Shown here one piece after another: positions 19,876 through 30,635 of a stretch of DNA of 64,000 bases. The position numbers were made by a program, and so were the translations under genes. The stretch covers positions 1-64,000 of the forward strand of contig PXAT01000085.1 in assembly GCA_003565775.1 (NCBI GenBank), given 5' to 3'. How positions within the stretch are numbered: the stretch's first letter is position 1; every line of letters begins with the position of its first letter. This stretch comes from Ectothiorhodospiraceae bacterium. Lineage in GTDB: Bacteria > Pseudomonadota > Gammaproteobacteria > Nitrococcales > Aquisalimonadaceae. The notes below the pieces were generated by a model that was not told where the DNA came from, did not search any database, and worked only from the letters and a program-made list of their open reading frames with translations.

Positions 19876-20724
19876 ATGATTCGTCCCGGTTCGCGAACGA
19901 TCGTTCTTCCCCTGATTGCAGTCTGCCTGCTGGTGCTCGGCGCCTGTTCGGCAACGATGCCACGTGCAGCGGTGACTGACGCGACCCCGGTCTGGTCGGA
20001 CGGGAACGGTTATGTCTGGCTGGAACCGGCAGAGAACGGCGCGCGCAATGATCATCCAGCCGAGATCCCGGCCGACGTGTTGCGCGAGAGTTTGTCGGCG
20101 TTGCGCATGGAGACCCGCCCGGGGGAGCGGCAGGACCATGCGCTCTCCGCCTTTGCCGGCGATGAGGTGTTGACAGAAGGAATGCTGGAGCGCCTGGCAG
20201 AGCCGCTGTCGCAGGCCCTTGCCCGCGCCCGGCCGGATCAGGATGTGGTGTTTTCCGTGCGGGGCTTTCGCAGCAGTACCTGGTCCAGCTACGTGGGCCG
20301 GGACGTGGTGACATCAGCACGCCTGTTCCATGACGACCTGGGGCTGCAACTGGTGGTCGGCGAGATCAACACGGAACTGGACACCGATTATCGGTATGCG
20401 CGGGGGCCGGAAGCGGTGGCGACCGGCCAGGTGCCGGTACCACACGGCAGCCGGGGGCGGGCGGCCTCCGGGCGTTGGCAGTTGCTGGAGGCCGCTGGTA
20501 TCAAGCGACACGACGGCAATGGCCAGCCGCGTCACGACTGGGTGCGAATCGATCCCTCGGCAACCCTGGTTGGCATCCGGCCCGACGCGGCCACACCCGC
20601 GCCGGTGACAGATGAATACGGCACCCGCGAGCGCCTCCGGCTGCTCCGCGAGATGTACGAGGAGGGACTGATCCCCGAGGACGTCTATCGCCGTCGTGTC
20701 GAGCAGATCGCCGAGGAAATCTAG
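19876..20724 (+). CDS. Lipoprotein with SHOCT-like C-terminal motif (paralog of 18172-19116)
   Basis: Lipobox VLGACSA; GYVWLEPAENGARNDHPAEI; ARARPDQDVVFSVRGFR; C-terminal LRLLREMYEEGLIPEDVYRRRVEQI. Confidence 0.75.
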   Translation: MIRPGSRTIVLPLIAVCLLVLGACSATMPRAAVTDATPVWSDGNGYVWLEPAENGARNDHPAEIPADVLRESLSALRMETRPGERQDHALSAFAGDEVLTEGMLERLAEPLSQALARARPDQDVVFSVRGFRSSTWSSYVGRDVVTSARLFHDDLGLQLVVGEINTELDTDYRYARGPEAVATGQVPVPHGSRGRAASGRWQLLEAAGIKRHDGNGQPRHDWVRIDPSATLVGIRPDAATPAPVTDEYGTRERLRLLREMYEEGLIPEDVYRRRVEQIAEEI

Positions 20725-20822
20725 GGAGACGCTGAAACATTCCCCCGCCTGCCTTGGAGTCTGTCTTTACTTTCCAGGCAAAGCGGGCCGTGTAGCACCG
20801 TTGCCGGGCAACATGCGGCCCG
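20724..20822. repeat. Degenerate copy of the TIR element family
   Basis: agggagacgctgaaacattcccccgcctgccttggagtctgtctttactttccaggcaaagcg...aacatgcggccc. Confidence 0.6.
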
Positions 20823-21147
20823 ACAGCGGGCTTTGACGCCGAGCGGGCGGATGCCGGTCGCGCATCTGGGTGACGTGGCTTCGAACCCAGGCTGAATCCC
20901 GCACCGCAGTTCGGGCCGGGGTGAAGCATTCCCTCGGGATGGGTTCACCGCGGCCCCGGAGAGGGGGTGGCTTAGCCCGGCTGGGCACCCCACGATGAGG
21001 TTGATGCCCAAGTGGAAAGCCCTTCCCGGGTCAACTCCGTGACCGTTTCGTTGTCATAGTTGCGGTGGGGCGATCGACATCGCTCCGTGCATACGGCAGG
21101 CGGTGCCCGTTCGGGGCGTCGAGCAACGGTTTCGCGGGAGTCGGATA

Positions 21148-21684
21148 ATGGATCGGCGACGTTTTGTCGGTGGCCTGCTTGCCACCGGTTTTCTTGTGGC
21201 ATTGCCGATCGGCCCTGTGCTGGCGCGACAGGGCAGCGGGCATGACCTCGTGGTTGCTGCCGATGAACTGCAGCGGCTGGATCGCGACAAGGACTACTGG
21301 CGACAGCATGTCGACGCCGATGCGTGGCGCATCCTGTTCGAGGAGCGCACCGAGCCCGCATTTTCGAGTCCGCTGGACGGGTTCTACGAGAACGGGACCT
21401 ATGTCTGCGCCGCCTGTCATCTTCCCTTGTTCAGTTCCGAAACCAAATACGACAGCGGCACCGGCTGGCCCAGCTTCTACGATGTGATCGACGGCCATGT
21501 GGACACCAAGCCCGACTGGCTGCTGTTCTATCGTCGCACCGAATATCACTGCATTCGCTGTGGTGGCCACCAGGGGCATGTCTTCAATGACGGCCCCGAG
21601 CCTACCGGTGAACGCTGGTGCAACAACGGACTGGCGCTGCGATTCGTGCCGGCGAGTGATCCTCTGCCGGCGCTGCGCGGCTGA
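21148..21684 (+). CDS. msrB: Peptide-methionine (R)-S-oxide reductase, exported (Tat-like signal)
   Basis: [20 protein letters not shown] signal; [60 protein letters not shown]. Confidence 0.93.
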   Translation: MDRRRFVGGLLATGFLVALPIGPVLARQGSGHDLVVAADELQRLDRDKDYWRQHVDADAWRILFEERTEPAFSSPLDGFYENGTYVCAACHLPLFSSETKYDSGTGWPSFYDVIDGHVDTKPDWLLFYRRTEYHCIRCGGHQGHVFNDGPEPTGERWCNNGLALRFVPASDPLPALRG

Positions 21685-21731
21685 ATCGTTCTGCCGGAAT
21701 CCGGTTCCGGGGCGCCTACCAATGGAGTGTC

Positions 21732-22754
21732 ATGAGCAGGGAACGCAACAGCGTGAGACGACAACGTGATGCGCTCAGTGAAGCGGACGAGGCGGCCGGC
21801 GGCATGGCCGCTCCGGACACCCTTGCGGTCGAAATCCGTCAGCTGAACAAGCGCTACGGGGACGGTTTCGTCGCCCTGCGTGACATCAATCTCACGATTC
21901 GTCGCGGCGAGATCTTCGGCCTGCTCGGTCCGAACGGCGCCGGCAAGACCACCCTGATCAACATCATCTGCGGCATCGTCATCCCGAGCGGCGGCGTCGC
22001 GCTGGTCAGTGGCTTCGATATCCAGCGTGACTATCGCGAAACCCGCCGGCGGATCGGTCTGGTGCCGCAGGAACTGACCAACGAAGCGTTCGAGACGGTG
22101 TGGGCCACGCTCAGCTACAGCCGTGGTCTGTACGGCAAGGCGCCGGATCCCGGCTATCTGGAACAGCTGCTGCGGGATCTCTCGCTCTGGGACAAGCGCC
22201 ACAAGCGCATGATGAGTCTATCGGGCGGCATGAAACGCCGGGTGCTGATCGCCAAGGCGTTATCCCACGAACCGGAAATCCTGTTCCTGGACGAACCGAC
22301 CGCCGGGGTCGACGTCGATCTGCGGCGCGACATGTGGCAACTGGTCAGGGGGCTGCGGGCGCGGGGTGTCACGGTGATCCTGACCACGCATTACATCGAG
22401 GAGGCCGAGGAGATGGCGGATCGCATCGGCGTGATCCGCGACGGGGAGCTGATCCTGGTGCAGGACAAGCACGAACTGATGCGCTCGCTGGGCAGCAAAC
22501 TGGTCACGCTGGAACTGGCCGAACCGCTGGCGCGACTGCCGGCGGCCCTGGAGCAGATCGGCGTCGAACTCGGTGCCGACGGCCGCGAGTTGCGCTACCG
22601 GTTCAGTACCGAGAACGCCCGGGCCGGCGTTGACGCCTTGCTGCGCGCGGTGCAGCAGGCCGGGTTGACGGTGCGTGACGTGCATACCAGCGAGAGCAGC
22701 CTGGAGCAGATCTTTGTCCGTCTGGTGGGCAGGCAGCCCGGAGCCGGGGCATGA
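21732..22754 (+). CDS. ABC-2 type transporter ATP-binding protein
   Basis: [53 protein letters not shown]. Confidence 0.95.
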   Translation: MSRERNSVRRQRDALSEADEAAGGMAAPDTLAVEIRQLNKRYGDGFVALRDINLTIRRGEIFGLLGPNGAGKTTLINIICGIVIPSGGVALVSGFDIQRDYRETRRRIGLVPQELTNEAFETVWATLSYSRGLYGKAPDPGYLEQLLRDLSLWDKRHKRMMSLSGGMKRRVLIAKALSHEPEILFLDEPTAGVDVDLRRDMWQLVRGLRARGVTVILTTHYIEEAEEMADRIGVIRDGELILVQDKHELMRSLGSKLVTLELAEPLARLPAALEQIGVELGADGRELRYRFSTENARAGVDALLRAVQQAGLTVRDVHTSESSLEQIFVRLVGRQPGAGA

Positions 22755-23512
22755 ACTGGTACGGCATACGCGCCATCTATCTGTACGAGATGGGCCGCAC
22801 GCGGCGCACCCTGTTGCAGGGCATCGTTTCGCCGGTGATTACCACCTCGCTGTATTTCGTGGTGTTCGGGGCGGCCATCGGCTCCCGTATCGACGAGATT
22901 CAGGGCATCAGCTACGGCGCCTTTCTGGTCCCGGGCCTGATCATGTTCATGGTGCTCACCCAGAGCGTCTCGTATGCGTCATTCGGGATCTTCTTCCAGC
23001 GTTTCAGCGGTACCATCTACGAATTGCTGTCGGCGCCAATGTCGGCGTTGGAGATCGTGCTCGGTCATGTCGGTGCGGCGGCCAGCAAATCCTTCGTGCT
23101 CGGCTGCATCATTCTGGCCACGGCCAGCTTCTTCGTGCCGCTCGAGATCCAGCATCCCGGCTGGATGCTGATCTTCCTGCTGCTCACCTGCATCACCTTC
23201 AGTCTGCTCGGTTTCATCATCGGCATCTGGGCGGACGGCTTCGACAAGCTGCAGTTCGTGCCGCTGCTTCTGATCACGCCGCTGGCCTTCCTCGGCGGCA
23301 CCTTCTATGCGATCGAAATGCTGCCGCCGTTCTGGCAGACCGTCACGCTGTTCAACCCGGTGCTGTACCTGATCAGCGGTTTCCGCTGGAGCTTCTACGG
23401 TGTGGGTGATGTCAGCCTGTGGGCCAGTCTGGGCATGATTGCCGTGTTCCTCGGCCTGGCCCTGTTGCTGGTATGGTGGATCTTCAGCACCGGCTACCGG
23501 CTCAAGGACTGA
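22751..23512 (+). CDS. ABC-2 type transporter permease
   Basis: Six-TM profile; [68 protein letters not shown]. Confidence 0.93.
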   Translation: MNWYGIRAIYLYEMGRTRRTLLQGIVSPVITTSLYFVVFGAAIGSRIDEIQGISYGAFLVPGLIMFMVLTQSVSYASFGIFFQRFSGTIYELLSAPMSALEIVLGHVGAAASKSFVLGCIILATASFFVPLEIQHPGWMLIFLLLTCITFSLLGFIIGIWADGFDKLQFVPLLLITPLAFLGGTFYAIEMLPPFWQTVTLFNPVLYLISGFRWSFYGVGDVSLWASLGMIAVFLGLALLLVWWIFSTGYRLKD

Positions 23513-23515
23513 CCC

Positions 23516-23884
23516 ATGACCGACCACGACATGCAGAGAACCTCGGGCACGACAGCGGATCTTGCATCGCTGCGTACCGTCACCATGGTCGTCTACGGCC
23601 TGCAGGCCGCGTCCTTTCTGATCGGTTTGACCTTCGTCATCGCGGTGATCGTCAATTACGTGAAGCAGGGTGACGTGCGCGGTACCTGGCTCGAGTCCCA
23701 CTTCCGCTGGCAGATCCGGACCTTCTGGTTCGGGCTGCTCTGGTTCGTCGTGGGCATGCTCACGGCCATGATCTTCATCGGTTATCTGATCCTGGTGGCC
23801 AATACCATCTGGATCATCTATCGCATCGTCCGCGGCTGGCTGCGTCTGATGGATAACCGAAGCATGGATCTGGGAAGCGCCTGA
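23516..23884 (+). CDS. DUF4870-like membrane protein
   Basis: TWLESHFRWQIRTFWFGLLWFVVGMLTAMIFIGYLILVANTIWIIYRIVRGW. Confidence 0.8.
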   Translation: MTDHDMQRTSGTTADLASLRTVTMVVYGLQAASFLIGLTFVIAVIVNYVKQGDVRGTWLESHFRWQIRTFWFGLLWFVVGMLTAMIFIGYLILVANTIWIIYRIVRGWLRLMDNRSMDLGSA

Positions 23885-23931
23885 CGGCTCCGGTGGCACG
23901 CCCACTCGATCCCTGAGTCATCGTCCGCCAT

Positions 23932-23956
23932 AGGGAAACGCTGAAGTATTCCCCCT
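23932..23956. repeat. Solo arm of the TIR element family
   Basis: agggaaacgctgaagtattccccct upstream of the MCP gene. Confidence 0.65.
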
Positions 23957-24018
23957 CAAGAAGTCGCTGCAGCGGCCGACATCCCTGGCATACGCCGTTT
24001 CCAGGGGGGGGTTGGCCG

Positions 24019-26325
24019 GTGAATCGGGTTATTCAGTGGTTTCGTCGGTCGCCGCAACCGGCGCTGGTCCAGGCAACGCTGGCTGCCGGGCGGGATGCGG
24101 AAAACCGGGCCCTGCTCCAGCAGGTTGGTCCGCTCGGGTCGACGCTCAACGCGACCACCGACGAGGTGATTGCCGGCCTCGAACATGCGGCCCGTCGGGT
24201 CGAGGACGAGGTCAGTCAGTTCCGGGAACTGCTGGGCCTCGCGAACCAGCTCGAGGAGCGCAATCAGCTGATCGATCAGGCGGCCGGCCGTATCCGCGAG
24301 ACGGCGGCGGCGGCCTCGGATCAGGTCCAGCGGTGGCGCGGCGATATCGAGAGGGCGGTTGGCTCGGTCGGCGAGTTGACCGATTCCGTGAGTCTCATCG
24401 AGCAGCAGGTCAGCGGCCTGCGCCAGTCGCTGGGCAATGTCGCCCGTGTCGCCGAAGAAATAACCAGCATCGCCGAGCAGACCAATCTGCTGGCGCTGAA
24501 CGCCACGATCGAAGCAACCCGGGCCGGCAGCATCGGTCGGGCCTTTGCCGTGGTGGCGGAGCATGTCAAGGAACTGGCCGGCCAGACCGCCGACGCCACC
24601 GCCGAAATCCGCCGTCTGCTGGACAGTCTGACGCAACGGATCGACCAGCTCATCAGTCGCAGCACGGCCAGTGTTGAGCAGGCTTCCGCAGTGCGCCAGG
24701 GCGCAGAGGCGATCGATGCCCTGATCCAGTCCACGGTCAGCGCCATGGGTGATGTGGAGCGGGAAACCGACAACGTGGCGGTGTCGGTGCAAACGATCGA
24801 CGGTCATTGCTGTTCCCTGGTGCAGGGCCTGCACGGGATGGATGCCGGTATCTCGAGCGCCAACGAGACGCTGCAGCAGTCGCTGCGGCGGACCGGGCGT
24901 CTCGGCCGGATGACCGACGGGTTGGTGGGCCTGGACCGCGACACCGCGGAAGCAAGCTCTGCGCTGGCTGATGCCGCCGGCACCGGGCGGGCTGTCTGCG
25001 TCGAGATTTCGGACCTGGCCGGTGACGTGGATCTGATTGCCGCCCGTGTCACCGAGCATGCCGATGCTTTCGGCACCATGGTCGGTACGGTCGCGGACCT
25101 GGAGCAGTCCAATGTTGCGGTCGAGGAGGCGGTCGCCGCGAGTCGCGACCTTGCCGGTACGCTGCAGCTGGAACTCGGCCGCTCCCGGGATGTGGTGGCG
25201 GAATCGGTTTGCGGCATCGACGGGCTGGCCGACGAGGTCTCGGCGATCCAGGACGATCTGGTAGGACTGACCGAAGCCCTGCTGCAGATTCGCCAGGCGG
25301 CACGCGGTGTCGACACCATCGCCCGGCAAACCAATCTGCTGGCCCTGAATGCGTCCATTGAGGCGGCCCGCGCAAGCGGTGGCCAGGGGCAGGGTTTCGC
25401 GGTGGTGGCGGACGAAGTGAAGAAACTCGCCGCGCAAACCAGCATTGCCACCACCGATATCGACCAGACACTGCGCGGCTTGTCGGAACAGGCATCAGCG
25501 CTGCTCGAGGTCGGTAGCCGTGGCCATGCCCTGGCCGCCGAGGTGCGGCTGGCGACCGAGTCACTGGGAGAGGGCGTCACCGCCATCGGTGCGGCCATGC
25601 ACGAGGTCGACCACGGCACCACCGACATCGCCAACGCGGTGGCGGCCAGTCGGCAACTGGCGGAGAAGTTACGGGCGGCGCTGGCACTTCAGACCGAGCA
25701 GGTCGGCGAGTCCTCGACCCGGATGGATGCCATGCGGGCGCAGGTCGAGAGCCTGCTGCTGTCTGCCGAAGAGTTGCTGAACGTCGCCAACGACGGTGTC
25801 ATCGAAACGCCCGATCAGCCGATGATCGCGCGAGCGATGGAGGTCGCAGGTGAAATTGCCGCAGCGTACGAGGCCGGGTTGCGGGACGGCGAGATCAGCC
25901 GCGAGGCATTGTTCGACCGCAATCACCGCCCGATTGCCGAGACCAACCCGCCGCAGTTCCTGGCCCGGCATACCGAGTTCACCGATCAGACGCTGCCGCC
26001 GATCCAGGAGCCGGTCTACCAGTCCGACGACAAGATACTGGCCTGCTGTACCACCGACGAAACCGGCTATATAGCGACCCACAATCGCCATGTCTCGAAG
26101 CCTCAGCGCCCCGACGATCCGGTCTGGAATGCGGCCAACTGCCGCAACCGTCGCGTCTTTGATGATCGTGTCGGACTGGCCGCGGCCAGGAACACCGAGC
26201 CGTTTCTGCTGCAGGCCTATCGTCGCAACATGGGTGACCGTTTCGTCCTGACCATGGATGCGTCCGCGCCGATCCACGTGGCCGGTCGCCACTGGGGCAG
26301 TGTGCGCATCATTTATCTACCCTGA
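24019..26325 (+). CDS. Soluble methyl-accepting chemotaxis protein with two MA signalling domains and a C-terminal sensor domain
   Basis: Hairpin 1 [38 protein letters not shown]; hairpin 2 [40 protein letters not shown]-terminal FDRNHRPI...[24 protein letters not shown]; no TM segments seen. Confidence 0.93.
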   Translation: MNRVIQWFRRSPQPALVQATLAAGRDAENRALLQQVGPLGSTLNATTDEVIAGLEHAARRVEDEVSQFRELLGLANQLEERNQLIDQAAGRIRETAAAASDQVQRWRGDIERAVGSVGELTDSVSLIEQQVSGLRQSLGNVARVAEEITSIAEQTNLLALNATIEATRAGSIGRAFAVVAEHVKELAGQTADATAEIRRLLDSLTQRIDQLISRSTASVEQASAVRQGAEAIDALIQSTVSAMGDVERETDNVAVSVQTIDGHCCSLVQGLHGMDAGISSANETLQQSLRRTGRLGRMTDGLVGLDRDTAEASSALADAAGTGRAVCVEISDLAGDVDLIAARVTEHADAFGTMVGTVADLEQSNVAVEEAVAASRDLAGTLQLELGRSRDVVAESVCGIDGLADEVSAIQDDLVGLTEALLQIRQAARGVDTIARQTNLLALNASIEAARASGGQGQGFAVVADEVKKLAAQTSIATTDIDQTLRGLSEQASALLEVGSRGHALAAEVRLATESLGEGVTAIGAAMHEVDHGTTDIANAVAASRQLAEKLRAALALQTEQVGESSTRMDAMRAQVESLLLSAEELLNVANDGVIETPDQPMIARAMEVAGEIAAAYEAGLRDGEISREALFDRNHRPIAETNPPQFLARHTEFTDQTLPPIQEPVYQSDDKILACCTTDETGYIATHNRHVSKPQRPDDPVWNAANCRNRRVFDDRVGLAAARNTEPFLLQAYRRNMGDRFVLTMDASAPIHVAGRHWGSVRIIYLP

Positions 26326-26437
26326 GTCCCGCGCGGGGCATGGATCCGGTGTTTCCCTGTATGGGCAACCAAGTCGGGCCAGTGATGGTCGGATCGCGTA
26401 TCCTGTACGGAAAAATCGGACAGAGGAGACGTGTCTC

Positions 26438-26764
26438 TTGAGCAAGCAGACATCAGATATGGAAGCGCGGATCAGGGATCTGGGGCTGCCGGTGGGGACG
26501 GTTTTTCAGGGCTACGCCGTGCATCTGCCAGCGACCGAGCAGTATCTGGCGCATGTGGAACAGCGCGGACCCAGTCAGACCAATCGCCATTTCGTGCGTC
26601 GACCGGATGAAGCGCAATTGCATGCCGAGCCGGAAGCCGCCCGTGATGCCGCCGCCGACTGCCGGGCCGCCGGCCATGAGGCCGAGCCGTGGCAGGTTTT
26701 CAGTGACGGACGTCGTTTCTATGCGGCGCCGATGCCGCTCAACGGGGAAGTCCCGGGAACCTGA
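26438..26764 (+). CDS. Hypothetical protein (possible TTG start)
   Basis: In-frame TTG preceded by AGAGGAGA; 108 aa, no family recognised. Confidence 0.4.
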   Translation: MSKQTSDMEARIRDLGLPVGTVFQGYAVHLPATEQYLAHVEQRGPSQTNRHFVRRPDEAQLHAEPEAARDAAADCRAAGHEAEPWQVFSDGRRFYAAPMPLNGEVPGT

Positions 26765-27188
26765 GCACGACCGCGAAAACCCAGCCGCCGATCAGCCCGG
26801 TGGTGCTCAGGGCCAGCAGGCCGAGTGCATCCCGGGTCATCTGGATCGGTGTCAGCGGCATCAGCGCATTCATGGTGACCAGGGCACCCAATACCGCAGT
26901 GCCGCCGGCCAGGATGAACAGGGCCGTGCGACGGGCAGGGTGACGCCGGACAATCCAGCCGGCGGCGAGGAATGCGGGCAGGAACACGGCGGCCAGGAGC
27001 AGTGCGAAGACCGGTGCGAAATGGACGATGTCGGCACCGGTCATCGCGACGCGTTGATTCAGGCTTACGGCAACGTCCAGTCGGGTCAGGGCCGCGAGGT
27101 TGAACTGGGTCTGAACAACGGCTCCGACAATCGCCGCAGCCAGCACACTGATCAGAAACGCACCGAACCGTCGCAGCAACAAGGTCAT
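26739..27188 (-). CDS. Multi-TM membrane protein, hypothetical
   Basis: Four predicted hydrophobic segments; MTLLLRRFGAFLISVLAAAIVGAVVQTQ; 3' end overlaps the opposing ORF. Confidence 0.65.
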   Translation of the reverse strand: MTLLLRRFGAFLISVLAAAIVGAVVQTQFNLAALTRLDVAVSLNQRVAMTGADIVHFAPVFALLLAAVFLPAFLAAGWIVRRHPARRTALFILAGGTAVLGALVTMNALMPLTPIQMTRDALGLLALSTTGLIGGWVFAVVLRFPGLPR

Positions 27189-27269
27189 CAGTTTTCCGTC
27201 CTCCGGCCGCGCGCGATGCTCCGGGCACCGGCACATTTCATGTCATGATGCGTTATCCGCCTACGGTAT

Positions 27270-27300
27270 CTTAAGGAAACGCTGAAGTATTCCCGCGTCT
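27270..27300. repeat. Solo arm of the TIR element family
   Basis: ttaaggaaacgctgaagtattcccgcgtct, exact consensus arm. Confidence 0.75.
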
Positions 27301-27363
27301 CCTTGATCATCGGGCCGTGCGCAGGGCAGTGGCAAATCGCGCAGTCCGGATCGGAGGGGTGTG

Positions 27364-28458
27364 ATGCGGAGTCTTTTTCCTGTTCTTCTGTTGTTTCTGG
27401 TGCTGCCGGCTCTTGCCGGTGACGAATACCGGATCGAAACCGTGGCGGAGGGGCTGGACCATCCCTGGGCGGTGGCCTGGCTGCCGGACGGGCGCATGCT
27501 CGTCACCGAGCGCAGCGGACAGTTGCGACTGATCGACGAGACCGGTCTTCACGAGGAGCCGATCAGCGGCCTGCCCGAGGCGCATGTGCACTCACAGGCC
27601 GGACTGTTTCATGTCCTGCCGGCCCGCGATTTCGAAGACTCCGGCTTGATCTATCTGACCCTGGTCGAGGGCGACCGCGCGCGGAATACCCTGGTGCTGA
27701 TCCGGGGCCGATTGCAGGACCGGCGGCTGGAAGAGATCGAGACCCTGTTCCGGGTCGAGCCCTGGCGTGATACCAGCGTCCACTATGGCGCGAGGCTGGC
27801 TTGGCTGGCTGACGGCAGCCTGTTGCTGAGTTCCGGTGACGGGGCGGACTTTCGGTATCAGGCGCAGCGGCCGGAGGACCATTTCGGCAGCATCATGCGG
27901 CTTGATGCCGATGGTGGCGTGCCGGACGATAATCCGTTTGCCGGTGCGGGCGATGACGTGCGACCGGAGACATGGACCATCGGTCATCGTAACGTGCAGG
28001 GCTTGGCTGAGGATCCGGAAACCGGGGTGGTATGGGCCAGCGAGCACGGCCCGCGGGGCGGTGATCGCCTGCACCGGTTGGAACCCGGCGCCAACTACGG
28101 CTGGCCGGTGACCAGTCATGCACCCGACTACAGTGGCGCACGCATCTCGCCGTATCAGGAATACCCCGGCATGGAGCCGCCGGTGCATGTCTGGGGCCGG
28201 GCCATCGCACCCGGCGGCCTGGCGGTCTACCGCGGTGAGCTGTTTCCCGACTGGGATGGTGATCTGCTGGTTCCCGGGCTGGTCAGCCGAGCCGTGCATC
28301 GGCTGCGCGTCGAGGACGGCGTCGTCGTGGACGAACGGCGCCTGTTCCGCGAACTGGATCGGCGCCTGCGTGCGGTGGAGGTGGGGCCGGACGGCGCGAT
28401 TTATCTGCTGACGGATCACCCTAATGGCGAGCTGCTGCGCGTCGTCCCGGGCTCCTGA
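27364..28458 (+). CDS. PQQ-dependent sugar (aldose) dehydrogenase family protein
   Basis: EGLDHPWAVAWLPDGRMLVTERSGQLR...GHRNVQGLAEDPETGVVWASEHGPRGGDRLHRLEPGANYGWP. Confidence 0.93.
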   Translation: MRSLFPVLLLFLVLPALAGDEYRIETVAEGLDHPWAVAWLPDGRMLVTERSGQLRLIDETGLHEEPISGLPEAHVHSQAGLFHVLPARDFEDSGLIYLTLVEGDRARNTLVLIRGRLQDRRLEEIETLFRVEPWRDTSVHYGARLAWLADGSLLLSSGDGADFRYQAQRPEDHFGSIMRLDADGGVPDDNPFAGAGDDVRPETWTIGHRNVQGLAEDPETGVVWASEHGPRGGDRLHRLEPGANYGWPVTSHAPDYSGARISPYQEYPGMEPPVHVWGRAIAPGGLAVYRGELFPDWDGDLLVPGLVSRAVHRLRVEDGVVVDERRLFRELDRRLRAVEVGPDGAIYLLTDHPNGELLRVVPGS

Positions 28459-30425
28459 TCGTCCTCTGCAGGCCCATCCTCATCCCCGCGCTCGTCGTCC
28501 GGGGTCTCTTCGCCGGCTCCCGGCAGCCGGACCTCGATGTCGAGATCCGAGAGTGGGCCATGAATCCGCACCGGGACATTTATGTCCTGCAGCAGGGAGA
28601 GCAGCGTTTCGCTCTCCGTATCCAGGTTTTTGACCATGCGTAATTCGAGACGATAGTCGAGAGTCACCGGGTCCAGGTCGAGGAAGCCGCGTCCCTCGGC
28701 CTCGAAATGGGTCGATCGTGCCTGTGCCGCCGGGTTCTCGAGGCGGCCACCGGCCATCGTGAGCTCGCCACTGAGCTGACTGATGGCGGTGGTCGCGTCC
28801 TCCCGAAACGGCTCCTTGTCGGCGCCGCCGAGGGCGCCGGGCACGCTGTCTTCCACCTGATCGGTGAGGCTGAAGCCGCGAATTTCGGCGTCGGACAGCA
28901 TAAGGTCACCGTCAGCCACCAGGCTGTCCCGGATCTCCGGCCAGTAAAGGCCCCGGAATTCGCCGGAGATCGAAGCCTCCAGCGTGCCGCTCAGTGGTTC
29001 GGTCTCGAGCAGGGCCTTCAGCGGAATCGCCGGATCGATACCGAAGGCATTCACCGAAAAACGCATGGCGGTCGGGTCCGTGTGCAGATCCATGGCCACG
29101 CTGGCGTCCAGCTCGCCCTCCCAGGCGGCGGCGGTGACCGGATTCGCGGTCAGGGTGTCGCCATCGCCGCTCAGGTCCATGCGAAAACGCTCGAAGATCA
29201 GCCCGAGGGTTTCCAGTTCCTCGATTTCCACGTGACCGGCCACGTCCCGGTCTCTTGCCCAGGCGGCTTTGGCTCGCAGAATCCGGCGGATCATGTCGGG
29301 GTCCGGTGTTGCCGGCGTATAGCGGTCGGCGTTTACTGCCCCCAGTGAGAGCTGAAAACGGACCTGGCCCGGTTCCTGATTGAGATCGAGCGTCCCGGAA
29401 ATCTCTGTCTGGTCCAGTTCTCCGCTGAGGTCGACGACGCTGAAGCGTTGATTCTCCAGGCGCAGGCGACCGGCCAGCTCCAGCGTTCGCATCGCTTCGT
29501 CGTCGGACATGTCGAGCGTCACTCCGGAATCGGATTCCACTAGCTGACGGAGCTGGTCGGTCCGGAGTCGGAATTCCCCGGTCGCGCGCGGAATGCCGTC
29601 GCGCAGCAGCAGGGTTCCGGACAGCGCCAGGTCCAGCTGCTCGTCGAGCCGCAGCAGGCCGTCGCGGAGTTGCAGTCCGGGGCGTTCCAGGTCCACCAGC
29701 AGCCGGCCCTCGGCCGACAGCGAGCGTTGCCGGTTTGCTGTCTCCAGCTCGGCGGTGGCCTCCTCGATCTGCAAAGCGAGCCCCCAGCCATCCTCGCGCA
29801 GGCGCAGGCGACTCTCGAGTTGACCGGCGATGCGGGGTCCATCCTGCTCGCTGATCGACCAGCCCGTTTCCAGGCGGCCGCTGCCACCGGCCTCCAGATC
29901 GGTAAGGCGCAGATCCGACAGGATGAGCTGATAGGCATCCCCGGTGTCATCCGTACGGTAGCGCACGCGCAGCCTGTCCGCCGTGATGACCTGTGCGCCC
30001 CCCAGGGACAGACTTGGCCCCGAACCCTCGTTTTCACCGGCCCGGTGAAGGCGGAGGGCCTCCCAGTTGCCACCGGCTTCCCGCTGGTGAACCAGGTCGA
30101 GGCGACCATCGCTGACGTGCAGCCGCTGGACCACCAGTTTTCCGCGCAGCAATGCGCGCAGTGAAAGGGTCGCGTGGACCCCTTCCAGGGAAGCCAGTGG
30201 CTGGTCCGGGAAGCCGTCCGGAGCGTTCACCTCGGCTCTTGCAAAGCGGAAGCCGAGGCCAGGAAAGATGGTCAGTCCCGGATCATCGTCGAAGGTCAGT
30301 GGAACGCCGAAGTTGTCCGCGAGATGTTGCTCGATCTCGGACCGTGGATCGCTGACGTGCAGTAGCACGGCGATGACCGCAACGGGAAGCAGCAGGAGGA
30401 CGAGAGCGATCAGAAACCAGCGCAT
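28416..30425 (-). CDS. AsmA family protein
   Basis: N-terminal TM then EQHLADNFGVPLTFDDDPGLTIFPGLGFRFARAEV; C-terminal AsmA-like MVKNLDTESETLLSLLQDINVPVRIHGPLSDLDIEV. Confidence 0.88.
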   Translation of the reverse strand: MRWFLIALVLLLLPVAVIAVLLHVSDPRSEIEQHLADNFGVPLTFDDDPGLTIFPGLGFRFARAEVNAPDGFPDQPLASLEGVHATLSLRALLRGKLVVQRLHVSDGRLDLVHQREAGGNWEALRLHRAGENEGSGPSLSLGGAQVITADRLRVRYRTDDTGDAYQLILSDLRLTDLEAGGSGRLETGWSISEQDGPRIAGQLESRLRLREDGWGLALQIEEATAELETANRQRSLSAEGRLLVDLERPGLQLRDGLLRLDEQLDLALSGTLLLRDGIPRATGEFRLRTDQLRQLVESDSGVTLDMSDDEAMRTLELAGRLRLENQRFSVVDLSGELDQTEISGTLDLNQEPGQVRFQLSLGAVNADRYTPATPDPDMIRRILRAKAAWARDRDVAGHVEIEELETLGLIFERFRMDLSGDGDTLTANPVTAAAWEGELDASVAMDLHTDPTAMRFSVNAFGIDPAIPLKALLETEPLSGTLEASISGEFRGLYWPEIRDSLVADGDLMLSDAEIRGFSLTDQVEDSVPGALGGADKEPFREDATTAISQLSGELTMAGGRLENPAAQARSTHFEAEGRGFLDLDPVTLDYRLELRMVKNLDTESETLLSLLQDINVPVRIHGPLSDLDIEVRLPGAGEETPDDERGDEDGPAEDDQEPGTTRSSSPLG

Positions 30426-30635
30426 GGAGGACTGTCAGCCGGAGGAGACGTGTCGGCAGAACAATCTAGCACGCGGCATGTCCGGCCGCGACGATGCCGG
30501 CGTCGATCTGGCTGTCCCGGATGTTCCCGGGTACGGCCCCGCTGTTCCTCATGACAGGTGTTTCAGCAATCGAAAAAAAACCGACGGTGGGCGCCTGGCC
30601 CACCGCCGGTTCAGATCCTGCAGTGGCCTGGCGTT

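Noticed and set aside
20870-20910. tRNA-like TTCGAACCC string
   Set aside because: No complementary T-stem, anticodon arm or acceptor stem around it.
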